Positions 51,313 through 59,275 of a stretch of DNA of 64,000 nt are shown here, one piece after another. A program made the position numbers and the translations under genes. The first letter of the stretch is position 1; every line of letters starts with the position of its first letter. The notes beneath the pieces are model-generated. The model was not told the origin of the DNA and did not search any database. It worked only from the letters and a program-made list of their open reading frames with translations. Source of the stretch: Ralstonia mannitolilytica (GTDB lineage Bacteria; Pseudomonadota; Gammaproteobacteria; Burkholderiales; Burkholderiaceae); NCBI RefSeq assembly GCF_905397375.1, contig NZ_CAJPVG010000012.1:1-64000 (forward strand). The letters run 5' to 3'.

Positions 51313-53484
51313 TCAGCCAGCGGAAATCTCCACCGGAGCACGCACGGTCGGCTCAGCCGCTGTTGCCGCCGCCACCGCCGCTGCGGTTTCGGCAGCTGCA
51401 GCGGCCTGGGGCGAGAAGTGGTTCAGCAGCTCGAGCTGACTAACACGCACGTGCTTGCCGCGCGTGCGGCGCTGCACGTAGACCCCATCGGGCTGCATCA
51501 CCCATGCCGATGCGTTGTCGCGCAGATGCACCTGCAGGCTTTCCTTGATGACGCGTGCCTTGAGCTTGCGATCGAGAACGGGGAAGGCCACCTCCACGCG
51601 GCGGAACAGGTTGCGGTCCATCCAGTCGGCGCTCGAGAGGTAGACGACTTCCTCGCCGCTGGCGTGGAAGTAGTACACGCGATGGTGTTCCAGGAAGCGC
51701 CCCACGATCGAGCGCACGCTGATGTTCTCCGACAGCCCCGGCACACCGGGCTTGAGCGCACACACGCCGCGCACGATCAGGTCGATCTTCACGCCGGCAC
51801 GCGAGGCCTTGTACAGCTCGTCGATGATGGTGGGCTCCAGCAGCGCATTCATCTTGCCGATGATGCGCGCACGTTTGCCTGAGCGCGCGGCTCGCGCCTC
51901 GGCGCGGATATGCTCGATCAGGTTGTCGTGCATCGTGAACGGCGAGTGCCACAGATGATGCAGCTTGACCTGCGCGCCGGTGCCGGTCAGCAGCTGGAAT
52001 ACGTGATGCACGTCTTCGCAGATCTGCTCATTGGCCGTCATGAGGCCAAAGTCGGTGTAGAGGCGGGCGGTCTTGGGGTGATAGTTGCCGGTGCCCAGGT
52101 GCGCATAGCGGCGCAGCTTGACGGCCTTGCCCTTGCCGGCGGCCTCGCGGCGCACCACGAGCAGCATCTTTGCGTGGCACTTGTGGCCGACCACCCCGTA
52201 GACGACATGCGCCCCCGCCGATTCGAGCTGGTCAGCCCAATTGATGTTGGTCTCTTCATCAAAGCGCGCCAGCAACTCGACGACCACGGTGACTTCCTTG
52301 CCGTTGCGCGCCGCCTTGATGAGCGCTTCCATGACCGGCGATTCATTGCCGGTGCGGTACACCGTCTGCTTGATGGCCACCACATCCGGATCGCGCGCGG
52401 CCTGCTGCAGCAGCTCGAGCACGGGCGTGAAGCTCTCGTACGGGTGGTGCAGCAGGATGTCGCCCTGGCGGATGGCGTCGAACACGCTCGAGCTGTTGGC
52501 CACCTGCTTGACGGTGGCCGGCACGTGCGGGGGATATTTCAGGATCGGCTTGTCGACCATGTCGGGCACCTGCAGCAGGCGCACCAGGTTCACGGGACCC
52601 TTGACGCGGTAGCAGTCGGCCTCGGTCAGCCCAAATTCCTGCAGCAGCCGGCGTACGAGTGCCGGCGAGGTGTCGTGGGCAAGTTCGAGGCGCACCGCGT
52701 CGCCAAAGTGCCGTGTCGATAATTCACCCTGCAGCGCTTCGCGCAAGTCGGTGATTTCGTCTTCGGACACGAACAGGTCGGAATTGCGCGTCACGCGGAA
52801 CTGGTAGCAGCCGTGCACATCGATCTGCGGGAACAGCTCGTGCACGAAACCCTGCATGAACGACGACAGCAGCACGAACCCATACGGGTAACCCGACAGC
52901 TCGGGCGGCATCTGCACGAGGCGGGGCAGGGCACGCGGCGCCTGCACGATGGCGAGTTCGGCCTCGCGGCCAAAGGCGTCCTTGCCGGACAGCTCGATGA
53001 TGAAGTTCAGGCTCTTGTTGAGTACCCGCGGGAACGGGTGCGCCGGGTCCAGCGCCATCGGCGTGAGGATCGGCACCAGCTCGCGCTGGAAGAAGCTGCG
53101 GCACCACGCGCGCTGCGCCTCGTTCCAGTTGGTGGTCATGTGGAAGAAGACGCCTTCCTTCTCCAGCAGTGGCAGGATCTCGTCCTGCAACATGGCATAC
53201 TGTTGCGCGACCAGTTGTCGCACGCGCTCCGTGACCACGCCAAACGCCTGCTGCACCGACAGCCCGTCGGGCGTCACCGACGACGGGTTGTCGCGCATCT
53301 GCTCCTTCAACCCGGCAATGCGGATTTCAAAGAACTCATCGAGATTGCTCGATACGATGCAGATGAACTTCAGCCGCTCCATCAGCGGCACACCGGGGTC
53401 TGCCGCCTGGGCCAGCACGCGGGCGTTGAATTCCAGGATGCCCAGTTCGCGATTGAGCAGGTCGCCCGCGGGCAGAGTCGACAT
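51313..53484 (-). CDS. ppk1: Polyphosphate kinase 1
   Basis: Polymerises the ATP gamma-phosphate into polyphosphate, reversibly. The about 723-residue protein begins MSTLPAGDLLNRELGILEFN and shows the four PPK1 domains, with the phospho-His region KCHAKMLLVVRRE and second phospholipase D-like half (YLSSADWMDRNLFRRVEVAFP). After the catalytic core is an Ala-rich tail (about residues 695-715) before the C-terminus. An ATG at 53523 would add 13 residues, but it lies 6 bp from a Pho-box-like site and would leave no leader, so I prefer 53484. It is convergent with phoR and divergent from ppx. Confidence 0.95.
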   Translation of the reverse strand: MSTLPAGDLLNRELGILEFNARVLAQAADPGVPLMERLKFICIVSSNLDEFFEIRIAGLKEQMRDNPSSVTPDGLSVQQAFGVVTERVRQLVAQQYAMLQDEILPLLEKEGVFFHMTTNWNEAQRAWCRSFFQRELVPILTPMALDPAHPFPRVLNKSLNFIIELSGKDAFGREAELAIVQAPRALPRLVQMPPELSGYPYGFVLLSSFMQGFVHELFPQIDVHGCYQFRVTRNSDLFVSEDEITDLREALQGELSTRHFGDAVRLELAHDTSPALVRRLLQEFGLTEADCYRVKGPVNLVRLLQVPDMVDKPILKYPPHVPATVKQVANSSSVFDAIRQGDILLHHPYESFTPVLELLQQAARDPDVVAIKQTVYRTGNESPVMEALIKAARNGKEVTVVVELLARFDEETNINWADQLESAGAHVVYGVVGHKCHAKMLLVVRREAAGKGKAVKLRRYAHLGTGNYHPKTARLYTDFGLMTANEQICEDVHHVFQLLTGTGAQVKLHHLWHSPFTMHDNLIEHIRAEARAARSGKRARIIGKMNALLEPTIIDELYKASRAGVKIDLIVRGVCALKPGVPGLSENISVRSIVGRFLEHHRVYYFHASGEEVVYLSSADWMDRNLFRRVEVAFPVLDRKLKARVIKESLQVHLRDNASAWVMQPDGVYVQRRTRGKHVRVSQLELLNHFSPQAAAAAETAAAVAAATAAEPTVRAPVEISAG

Positions 53485-53529
53485 GTTGCGTTCAGACGGA
53501 TGACGATCCAGCCACTTTTTCATAGTTAA

Positions 53530-53547
53530 GTGTCAAATTTGTGACAC
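53530..53547 (-). promoter_or_regulatory. Pho-box-like site for ppk
   Basis: Read on the minus strand, GTGTCAC AAAT TTGACAC matches 11 of 14 PhoB half-site positions with a 4-bp A/T spacer. It is also an inverted repeat (GTGTCA...TGACAC). The -10 at the expected distance (AAAAGT, 53514-53519) is weak. Confidence 0.5.
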
Positions 53548-53554
53548 ATTGGAA

Positions 53555-53588
53555 TTGTCACGTTCGGGACACAATAAAGACATATTTT
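53555..53588 (+). promoter_or_regulatory. Pho-box-like site and -10 for ppx
   Basis: TTGTCAC GTTC GGGACAC (53555-53572) matches 10 of 14 half-site positions. Exactly 10 bp further is TATTTT (53583-53588). The ppx start is about 58 bp downstream of the implied start point. Confidence 0.45.
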
Positions 53589-53652
53589 GTTGGCCGACGT
53601 TGCGAACCACAATACTCCGCGTTTCGAAGGCGCGCCTCACCCGTTCCCATTC

Positions 53653-55191
53653 ATGAGTCCCACCCCCCGTCTGCTGGCCGCTGTCGACATGGGCTCCAAC
53701 AGCTTTCGGCTGATGATCGGCCGCGTCGACGAAACGATCGGTCCCAACGGTGCCAGCAGCACCCAGATCTTTCAGGTTGACGCGCTGCGCGAGCCGGTGC
53801 GTCTGGCTGCCGGCCTGACGCAGGACAAGTACCTCGACCAGCCGGCGCGCCGGCGCGGTGTGGACGCCCTGCGCCGCTTTGGCGACCGCCTGCGCGATTT
53901 CGCGCCCGACCACGTACGTGCTGTGGCCACCAACACACTGCGCGTGGCCAAGAACGCGCAGGAATTCCTGATCGAAGCGGAGGCGGCGCTCGGCTTCCCC
54001 ATTGAAGTGATTGCAGGCCGCGAAGAGGCTCGCCTGATCTATCTCGGGGCGTCGCACGATGCGCCGGCGTGCCAGGGCAACCGTCTTGTCGTCGACATCG
54101 GCGGCGGCTCGACCGAATTCATCATCGGCAACGGATACAAGCCCAGGCTGATGGAGTCGCTGTATATCGGCTGCGTGTCGCACAGCCGCCATTTCTTTCC
54201 GAATGGCAATGTCGACGAGTACGCGATGAAGCAGGCCGAGCTGGCCGCGCGCCGCGAGATCCAGGTGCTCGTGCAGCAGTACCGTACCGCGGGCTGGAAC
54301 CAGGCGGTGGGCTCGTCGGGCACCGCCCGCGCACTGGCCGAGCTGATCGAGCTGAACGGCTTCAACGAGAAAAGCACCGAGCACGGCATCACGCGCGAGG
54401 GGCTGGAGCGGCTCAAGCGCGCGCTCGTGAAAGCCGAGAACACCAATCGCCTGAAGCTCAATGGCCTCAAGCCCGACCGCATTCCGGTGTTGCCGGGCGG
54501 CCTGTCGATCATGCTGGGCGTGTTTGCCGAGCTCGACATCGATCGCATGGACGTGACGGATGGCGCGCTGCGCCTGGGCGTGCTGTACGACCTGCTCGGT
54601 CGCACGCACCATGAAGACATGCGCACGGTGACGATCGAGCAGTTCATGCGCCGCTACAACGTCGATCGCGCGCAGGCGCAACGCGTGCGGGATGCGGCGA
54701 CGGCGCTGCTCTCGCAGTTCCCGGATCCGCCCGACGAGCGCCGCGAAGACAACCTCGCCCTGCTGGGCTGGGCCGCGAGCCTGCACGAGATCGGCATGAG
54801 CATCTCGCACAGCGGCTACCACAAGCACTCGGCATACATCGCCAGTCATGCGGATATGCCGGGCTTTTCCAAGACCGACCAGGCACGCCTGGCGACGCTG
54901 CTGCTCGGGCATGCGGGCAAGCTGGGCAAGCTGTCGGGCGGCGGCAAGTTCCTGGATTGGCGGATGCTGTTCAGCCTGCGCCTGGCGTTCGTGCTGTGCC
55001 GCCGCCGCGGGGCGATCCAGTTGCCGGACCTGCGTGTGCGCCACAGCGAAGGCGAGCTCAACGAAGGCGGCTTCGAGGTGGAACTGCCCAAGAGCTGGAT
55101 CGAGCAGAATCCACTGGTCGAATACAGCCTGGCGAAAGAGGCCGACGAATGGCAGCGCATCGGCCGCCGATACAAGGTGGTGTACGTGTAG
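53653..55191 (+). CDS. ppx: Exopolyphosphatase (Ppx/GppA family)
   Basis: Removes phosphate from polyphosphate ends, and may act on pppGpp. The 512-residue ASKHA-fold protein shows VDMGSNSFRLMIG (phosphate 1 loop), VATNTLRVAKNAQEF, the GREEARLIYLG motif and VVDIGGGSTEFI (phosphate 2 loop). A C-terminal HD-type domain has LGWAASLHEIGMSISHSGYHKHSAYI. The ATG at 53653 is used; a TTG upstream (53587) would sit inside the promoter. A terminator follows. Confidence 0.95.
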   Translation: MSPTPRLLAAVDMGSNSFRLMIGRVDETIGPNGASSTQIFQVDALREPVRLAAGLTQDKYLDQPARRRGVDALRRFGDRLRDFAPDHVRAVATNTLRVAKNAQEFLIEAEAALGFPIEVIAGREEARLIYLGASHDAPACQGNRLVVDIGGGSTEFIIGNGYKPRLMESLYIGCVSHSRHFFPNGNVDEYAMKQAELAARREIQVLVQQYRTAGWNQAVGSSGTARALAELIELNGFNEKSTEHGITREGLERLKRALVKAENTNRLKLNGLKPDRIPVLPGGLSIMLGVFAELDIDRMDVTDGALRLGVLYDLLGRTHHEDMRTVTIEQFMRRYNVDRAQAQRVRDAATALLSQFPDPPDERREDNLALLGWAASLHEIGMSISHSGYHKHSAYIASHADMPGFSKTDQARLATLLLGHAGKLGKLSGGGKFLDWRMLFSLRLAFVLCRRRGAIQLPDLRVRHSEGELNEGGFEVELPKSWIEQNPLVEYSLAKEADEWQRIGRRYKVVYV

Positions 55192-55218
55192 CGCCGCGCG
55201 GTGGCAGCGGCCCAATGC

Positions 55219-55248
55219 AAACGGCCCGGAAGACTCCGGGCCGTTTTG
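55219..55248. terminator. Bidirectional terminator between ppx and the OlsB-like gene
   Basis: AAACGGCCCGG and CCGGGCCGTTTT form a strong hairpin around AAGACT between convergent stops. Confidence 0.88.
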
Positions 55249-55267
55249 CTTGTATGGGGAACGCGCC

Positions 55268-56116
55268 TCAGGCGCGCAGGAAATGCCGTGCGTAGCGCGG
55301 GTTGATGTCGGACAGGCGCAGCAGGGTGAGGAAATCGGCGACGTTGAAGTCCGGATCCCAAGCCGGTGCGCCGCAGATGCGTGCACCCAGGCGCAGGTAC
55401 CCCTTCACCAGCGCGGGCGGCTCTACTTCAAGCGTCTGGTTCAGCTCCTCAACGGGCAGCGCCACACGCGGAAACGCGTGGTATTCGATGGGCGCGAGCG
55501 AGCCGTCTTCCACGAAGCTGCGGTACAGGCTTGCTGCAAAGTGCCCGCCATCGCCCATCGACACGCTCGCGCAGCCCAGCATCGATTCAAAGCCGTAGCG
55601 CTGCATGTATTCGCCAAGTCCCGCCCACAGCGCCATGATGACGCTGCCCGAACGGTAGTCGCGGTGCACGCACGAGCGACCCAGCTCGACCATCTTCGGG
55701 CGCAGGTGAGCCAGGCGCACGAGGTCGAACTCGGACTCCGAGTACAGGCAGCCGATCTGCTTTGCGGCGTCCGGGCGCAGCACGCGGTAGGTGCCGACCA
55801 CGCGCAGCGTCTTCTGGTCACGCACGATCAGGTGGTCGCACACGGCGTCGAACATGTCGACGTCCAGCTCGGCGTGGGCCGAGGCCAGGCGGGCGCCCAT
55901 CTCTTCGGCAAAGACCTTGTAGCGCAGGCGCTGCGCCTCGGTCACTTCATCCTGGTGGCGCGCCCACGAAACGGCCAGAACAGGCTTGTCACGCGTCGGA
56001 ACAGCGTCCGGTGTGCGAGGAAGACCCCTCCGTGCGTTGGCTTGCCCGATATTCGCCAGGCTCAGGCTCGGCAGTGCGTCGATCAACGGCTGGGTGGGCG
56101 TCGGCAGGTCTCGCAT
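55268..56116 (-). CDS. OlsB-like GNAT acyltransferase (ornithine lipid synthesis candidate)
   Basis: This 282-residue protein has a GNAT/autoinducer-synthase-like fold of the OlsB type: RLRYKVFAEEMGA, DHLIVRD, VVGTYRVLRP, ELGRSCVHRDYR and YMQRYGFESMLGCASV. OlsB adds a 3-hydroxyacyl chain to ornithine, the first step to phosphorus-free ornithine lipids. The length is near the family's. A Pho box with well-placed TAGAAT -10 lies just upstream, matching the known induction of ornithine lipids by phosphate limitation in other bacteria. GGGGA precedes the ATG. No OlsA-like acyltransferase is adjacent. Confidence 0.78.
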   Translation of the reverse strand: MRDLPTPTQPLIDALPSLSLANIGQANARRGLPRTPDAVPTRDKPVLAVSWARHQDEVTEAQRLRYKVFAEEMGARLASAHAELDVDMFDAVCDHLIVRDQKTLRVVGTYRVLRPDAAKQIGCLYSESEFDLVRLAHLRPKMVELGRSCVHRDYRSGSVIMALWAGLGEYMQRYGFESMLGCASVSMGDGGHFAASLYRSFVEDGSLAPIEYHAFPRVALPVEELNQTLEVEPPALVKGYLRLGARICGAPAWDPDFNVADFLTLLRLSDINPRYARHFLRA

Positions 56117-56146
56117 TCATCATCCCCATGGGTGAATTTCGGGGCG

Positions 56147-56180
56147 ATTCTAGAGACGCTGCGTGACAGATCAGCGACAA
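56147..56180 (-). promoter_or_regulatory. Pho box and PhoB-type promoter of the OlsB-like gene
   Basis: On the minus strand TTGTCGC TGAT CTGTCAC (56163-56180) matches 12 of 14 half-site positions. Exactly 10 bp downstream is TAGAAT (56147-56152), five of six consensus. A further CCGTCAC lies 22 bp upstream, in phase with two DNA turns, possibly part of a tandem box. Confidence 0.78.
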
Positions 56181-56243
56181 AAGGGTGTCAATCGTGACGG
56201 TTGCGTGAATTTTGCGTGGCGTTGGCGTGACAGGCACGTCGTG

Positions 56244-56717
56244 TCACACAAGATCGGGGTTCACCACGGCGCGCAGCACGGTCTGCGCCTCGCCTTCGCG
56301 CACGCGCCGGCATAGCCACCACACGGCCGCCTTCTTGACGCTCCAGTCCATCTCGTTGCCGGCGATGAGGAGGCTCGCCAGCCGCCCGATCCACGGTTGG
56401 TGGCCGACCAGCAGCAGATTCGTATTCGACGGCCAGTCCAGTGCGTCGAGGATGGCGCTGACGTCCGCGCCCGGCGAAAGCGCGGGCAGGGCCTGGTAGT
56501 GCTCGGTCAGCGCGCGCGCTGTCTGCTGCGTGCGCACTGCGGGGCTGGCGAGCACCAGCGTGTCTTCGGGCAGGCGAGGACGCAGCCATGCGGCCACTTT
56601 CTCGGCCTGCTTGTGGCCGCGCTTGGTGAGTTCACGCTGGAGATCGGTGCTGCGCTGGATGCGCAGCGGTGCGGCCACGTCTTCGGCTTCGGCGTGGCGC
56701 CACAGGATGAGGTTCAT
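56244..56717 (-). CDS. sixA: Phosphohistidine phosphatase SixA
   Basis: Dephosphorylates phospho-His on signalling proteins; in E. coli it acts on ArcB and the nitrogen PTS. The 157-residue histidine-phosphatase fold shows the RHG-type motif LILWRHAEAED with catalytic His8, second LASPAVRTQQTA and LLVGHQPWIGRLA with the second His. Length matches the family. It precedes the OlsB-like gene on the same strand but is separated by that gene's own promoter. Confidence 0.9.
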   Translation of the reverse strand: MNLILWRHAEAEDVAAPLRIQRSTDLQRELTKRGHKQAEKVAAWLRPRLPEDTLVLASPAVRTQQTARALTEHYQALPALSPGADVSAILDALDWPSNTNLLLVGHQPWIGRLASLLIAGNEMDWSVKKAAVWWLCRRVREGEAQTVLRAVVNPDLV

Positions 56718-56787
56718 GAGCAGGTGTCAGGCAGTGCAGCGATGCTGTCGTTATAGCACCCGCATATGACACGGCTTGTCGTGCACG

Positions 56788-56829
56788 AAGCAAAACGGCT
56801 TACGCGATGAACGTAAGCCGTTTTGCTTG
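56788..56829 (-). terminator. Long hairpin terminator downstream of tRNA-Pro
   Basis: AAGCAAAACGGCTTACG pairs perfectly over 17 bp with CGTAAGCCGTTTTGCTT around a 7-nt loop. It lies 12 bp after the tRNA 3' end on the minus strand. Confidence 0.85.
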
Positions 56830-56840
56830 ACTGCTTATTG

Positions 56841-56917
56841 TGGTCGGAGCGATAGGATTCGAACCTACGACCCTCTGATCCCAAATCAGATGCGCTACCA
56901 GGCTGCGCTACGCTCCG
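56841..56917 (-). tRNA. tRNA-Pro (anticodon TGG)
   Basis: This is a 77-nt cloverleaf including encoded CCA: acceptor CGGAGCG pairs with CGCTCCG, the anticodon loop TTTGGGA has anticodon TGG, and the T-loop is GGTTCGAATCC. It reads CCN proline codons. Confidence 0.96.
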
Positions 56918-56926
56918 GAACCGGCG

Positions 56927-56956
56927 ATTGTACCGCTTTCGCAACAATCCGGTCAA
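56927..56956 (-). promoter_or_regulatory. Promoter of tRNA-Pro
   Basis: On the minus strand TTGACC (56951-56956) and TACAAT (56927-56932) are 18 bp apart, ending 9 bp before the tRNA. The -35 overlaps the 3' end of the TSUP transporter gene. Confidence 0.7.
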
Positions 56957-57774
56957 ATAAAGGCCCTGGCGATCAATCCGAGCGCGACCACGCCCGCAAA
57001 TGCGGCGAACCCGCGCTGCAGTGCGGGCCCGGCCAGATGGCGCGCAAAGCGCCGGCCGACAAGCATGCCGGTCAACGCACCGGCGGCAAACGGCAGCGCG
57101 ACAGACCAATCGACATGCCCACCGATCGCCGCGGCAACCACGCCCCCCGTCGACACCAGCGCGATGACGGCAAGCGACGTGGCGACGATGGTCTGCATCG
57201 GCAGATCGGTCGCGCGGCGAAGCGCCGGCACGATGACGAAGCCCCCGCCCACACCCAGCAGGCCGGAAAGGAACCCGGCCCCCGCTCCGGATGCGGCGAG
57301 CGCGCGGGCACAGGGGAGCGTCCAGATGAGCCTGGCAGTCGTTTGATCGAGGTGGCAGGGCGGGGCGGCATGCCGATGCTGCGGTTCGGTATGGCCGGCG
57401 GCCTGCGCCTGACGGAACATGCGCATCGCCACATGGCCGAGGACGGCAGCAAACACGACGGTCAGCGGGGTATTCGGCACCCGGTGCGCGACCCAGAGGC
57501 CAAGCGGCGACGCCACGATGCCACATGCCGCCATCAGCGCGGCGGCCTTGTAGCGCACCTTGCCTTCGCGCAGGCCCAGCACCGCACCGAGCCCCGCTGA
57601 CAGGCCGACCGCAAGCAATGCGATCGGCGCGGCCTGCTGCACGGACAGATGCAACCCGAAGATCAACAGCGGCACCGCCACAATGGCGCCGCCGGCCCCG
57701 GTCAGCGCAAGAATGAGGCCCACCACGGAACCGAGCCCCGCGCTGAGGATCCAGCCCATCTCCGACGGCGACAT
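56953..57774 (-). CDS. Sulfite/thiosulfate-exporter-like membrane protein (TSUP family)
   Basis: This 273-residue inner-membrane protein has about eight hydrophobic segments in two halves. Each half opens with the TSUP Gly-rich motif (LTGAGGAIVAVPLL and LLGVGGGFVIVPAL). TSUP members move sulfite, sulfoacetate or related anions. The BigR-like repressor upstream on the same strand and the persulfide dioxygenase beyond it suggest export of sulfite made by persulfide oxidation. ATG 57774 is used because a longer upstream reading has no membrane character. Confidence 0.85.
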   Translation of the reverse strand: MSPSEMGWILSAGLGSVVGLILALTGAGGAIVAVPLLIFGLHLSVQQAAPIALLAVGLSAGLGAVLGLREGKVRYKAAALMAACGIVASPLGLWVAHRVPNTPLTVVFAAVLGHVAMRMFRQAQAAGHTEPQHRHAAPPCHLDQTTARLIWTLPCARALAASGAGAGFLSGLLGVGGGFVIVPALRRATDLPMQTIVATSLAVIALVSTGGVVAAAIGGHVDWSVALPFAAGALTGMLVGRRFARHLAGPALQRGFAAFAGVVALGLIARAFI

Positions 57775-57957
57775 GCTCAGCGCCCCGCGACCGTGATGCC
57801 GCGCGGCGGTCGCCGCGGGTGCAGGCCGGCAGCCACGCCAATGCGCGCGGCGCCGCAGCCCAAGGGCGGTACAGAAGGGAGTTCGGTCAGCATGCGATCT
57901 AGTGGAGGCCGCCGGGCAATCCGGCGGGTGCATCGATGGAAGGGTGCGGCAGGCGGC

Positions 57958-58320
57958 CTATGTGACCGTCTTCAAGACCTTGCCGCAGTACAGGGCGGAG
58001 AGCGTCTGCATGATCTGGATGACCTCGAAGCTCGCCAGCCGGTAATAGATGTATTTGCCTTCGCGGCGCGTAGCCACGAGGCCTTCATCGCGCAACACGC
58101 CCAACTGCTGCGACAGGCTGGGCTGATGCAGCCCCACCAGCGCCTCGAGTTCGCCCACGTTGCGCTCGCCCTGGGTGAGCTGGCACAGCAACAGCAGGCG
58201 GTCTTCGTGGGCCATGGCCTTTAGTACCGCACACGCCTGCGAGGCAGACGCGCGCAGCATGGAGATGGCCGCCTCGGGCAGCGGCACAACGTCGGGTGGG
58301 GCGGTGGTCGAATCGGTCAT
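57958..58320 (-). CDS. ArsR/SmtB-type repressor, BigR/SqrR-like persulfide sensor
   Basis: This 120-residue winged-helix repressor has recognition helix QPSLSQQLGVLRDEGLV and wing TRREGKYIYYRL, both typical of the BigR/SqrR branch. Cys46 (LLLLCQL) and Cys112 (ALYCGK) are 66 residues apart, the same spacing as the sulfur-sensing pair Cys42/Cys108 recalled for BigR; Cys30 is extra. Such proteins release DNA when the two cysteines form a persulfide-derived bridge. It is divergent from the ETHE1-like gene across a 91-bp region with palindromes. Confidence 0.88.
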   Translation of the reverse strand: MTDSTTAPPDVVPLPEAAISMLRASASQACAVLKAMAHEDRLLLLCQLTQGERNVGELEALVGLHQPSLSQQLGVLRDEGLVATRREGKYIYYRLASFEVIQIMQTLSALYCGKVLKTVT

Positions 58321-58350
58321 CGGGGCGCTGCGCAGGCGAAATCTGCGCTA

Positions 58351-58392
58351 TTGGCAGACACAATGTCTGACGATATTCTATAAAAATATAGA
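58351..58392 (+). promoter_or_regulatory. Promoter of the persulfide dioxygenase with two overlapping palindromes
   Basis: TTGGCA (58351-58356) and TATTCT (58374-58379) are 17 bp apart. Between them CAGACA CAA TGTCTG (58355-58369) is a perfect inverted repeat, and TCTATA AAAA TATAGA (58377-58392) overlaps the -10. The AT-rich second repeat resembles BigR-type operators. Confidence 0.6.
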
Positions 58393-58411
58393 TTGTTTGC
58401 GAAAGCCCGCC

Positions 58412-59272
58412 ATGCACGCCCAGATCGAACCGTTCTTCGACCCCGATACCTGCACCATGAGCTACGTGGTCCACGCAGGGCCGGGCACGCAATGCGCCAT
58501 CATCGATTCCGTGCTCGATTACGACCCCAAATCGGGCCGCACGCGGACGCACTCGGCCGATCGTGTGGCGGCGTTCATCGAGACGCAAGACTTGCGCGTG
58601 CAATGGCTGCTCGAGACGCACGCGCATGCCGATCATCTGTCGGCTGCGCCGTACCTGCGTGCGCGCTTTGGCGGCCGCATTGCCATTGGCGAGTCGATCC
58701 GCGTGGTGCAGGGCGTCTTCAAGCCGATCTTCAACCTCGAGCCCTCGTTCCGGCTGGATGGCTCGCAGTTCGACCACCTGTTCGCGCCGGATGAGGTCTT
58801 CCGCATTGGTGAGCTTGAAGCCAGGGCGCTGGCCGTGCCGGGCCACACGCCGGCCGACATGGCGTATCAGGTGGGCGACGCTGTCTTCGTGGGCGACACG
58901 CTGTTCATGCCGGATGTCGGCACCGCGCGCTGCGACTTTCCCGGCGGCGATGCGGGCACGCTGTATCAGTCCATCCGCCGCCTGCTGGCGCTGCCGCCCG
59001 ACACGCGGCTCTACATGTGTCACGACTATCCGCCCGCCGGCCGGGAGGCGATGTGCCAGACGACGGTGGCGGAACAGCGCCGCGCCAATATCCATGTGCA
59101 TGACGGCGTGACCGAGGCCGAGTTCGTGCAGATGCGCACGAAGCGCGATGCCACGCTTTCCATGCCGACCCTGATGTTGCCCTCCATTCAGGTCAACATC
59201 CGCGCGGGCGCGCTGCCGCCTGCCGAACCGAACGGCGTGCAGTACCTCAAGATCCCGCTCAACGCGCTGTAG
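58412..59272 (+). CDS. ETHE1/Blh-like persulfide dioxygenase (metallo-beta-lactamase fold)
   Basis: Oxidises glutathione persulfide to sulfite with a mono-iron centre. The 286-residue protein shows TRTHSADRVAAFI, the metal motif THAHADHLSA, VPGHTPADMAY, VGDTLFMPDVGTARCDFPGG and a late CHDYPP. The Blh-type features, including the MPDVGTARCDFPGG block and MPTLMLPSIQVNIRAG tail, fit dioxygenases found beside bigR. It is divergent from the ArsR-like gene and converges with argP (3-bp gap). Confidence 0.9.
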   Translation: MHAQIEPFFDPDTCTMSYVVHAGPGTQCAIIDSVLDYDPKSGRTRTHSADRVAAFIETQDLRVQWLLETHAHADHLSAAPYLRARFGGRIAIGESIRVVQGVFKPIFNLEPSFRLDGSQFDHLFAPDEVFRIGELEARALAVPGHTPADMAYQVGDAVFVGDTLFMPDVGTARCDFPGGDAGTLYQSIRRLLALPPDTRLYMCHDYPPAGREAMCQTTVAEQRRANIHVHDGVTEAEFVQMRTKRDATLSMPTLMLPSIQVNIRAGALPPAEPNGVQYLKIPLNAL

Positions 59273-59275
59273 CGC

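Noticed and set aside
53485..53523. Longer ppk start adding 13 residues (MKKWLDRHP...)
   Set aside because: The Pho-box-like site would lie only 6 bp upstream, leaving no room for a leader or ribosome site; the shorter start matches the usual PPK1 N-terminus.
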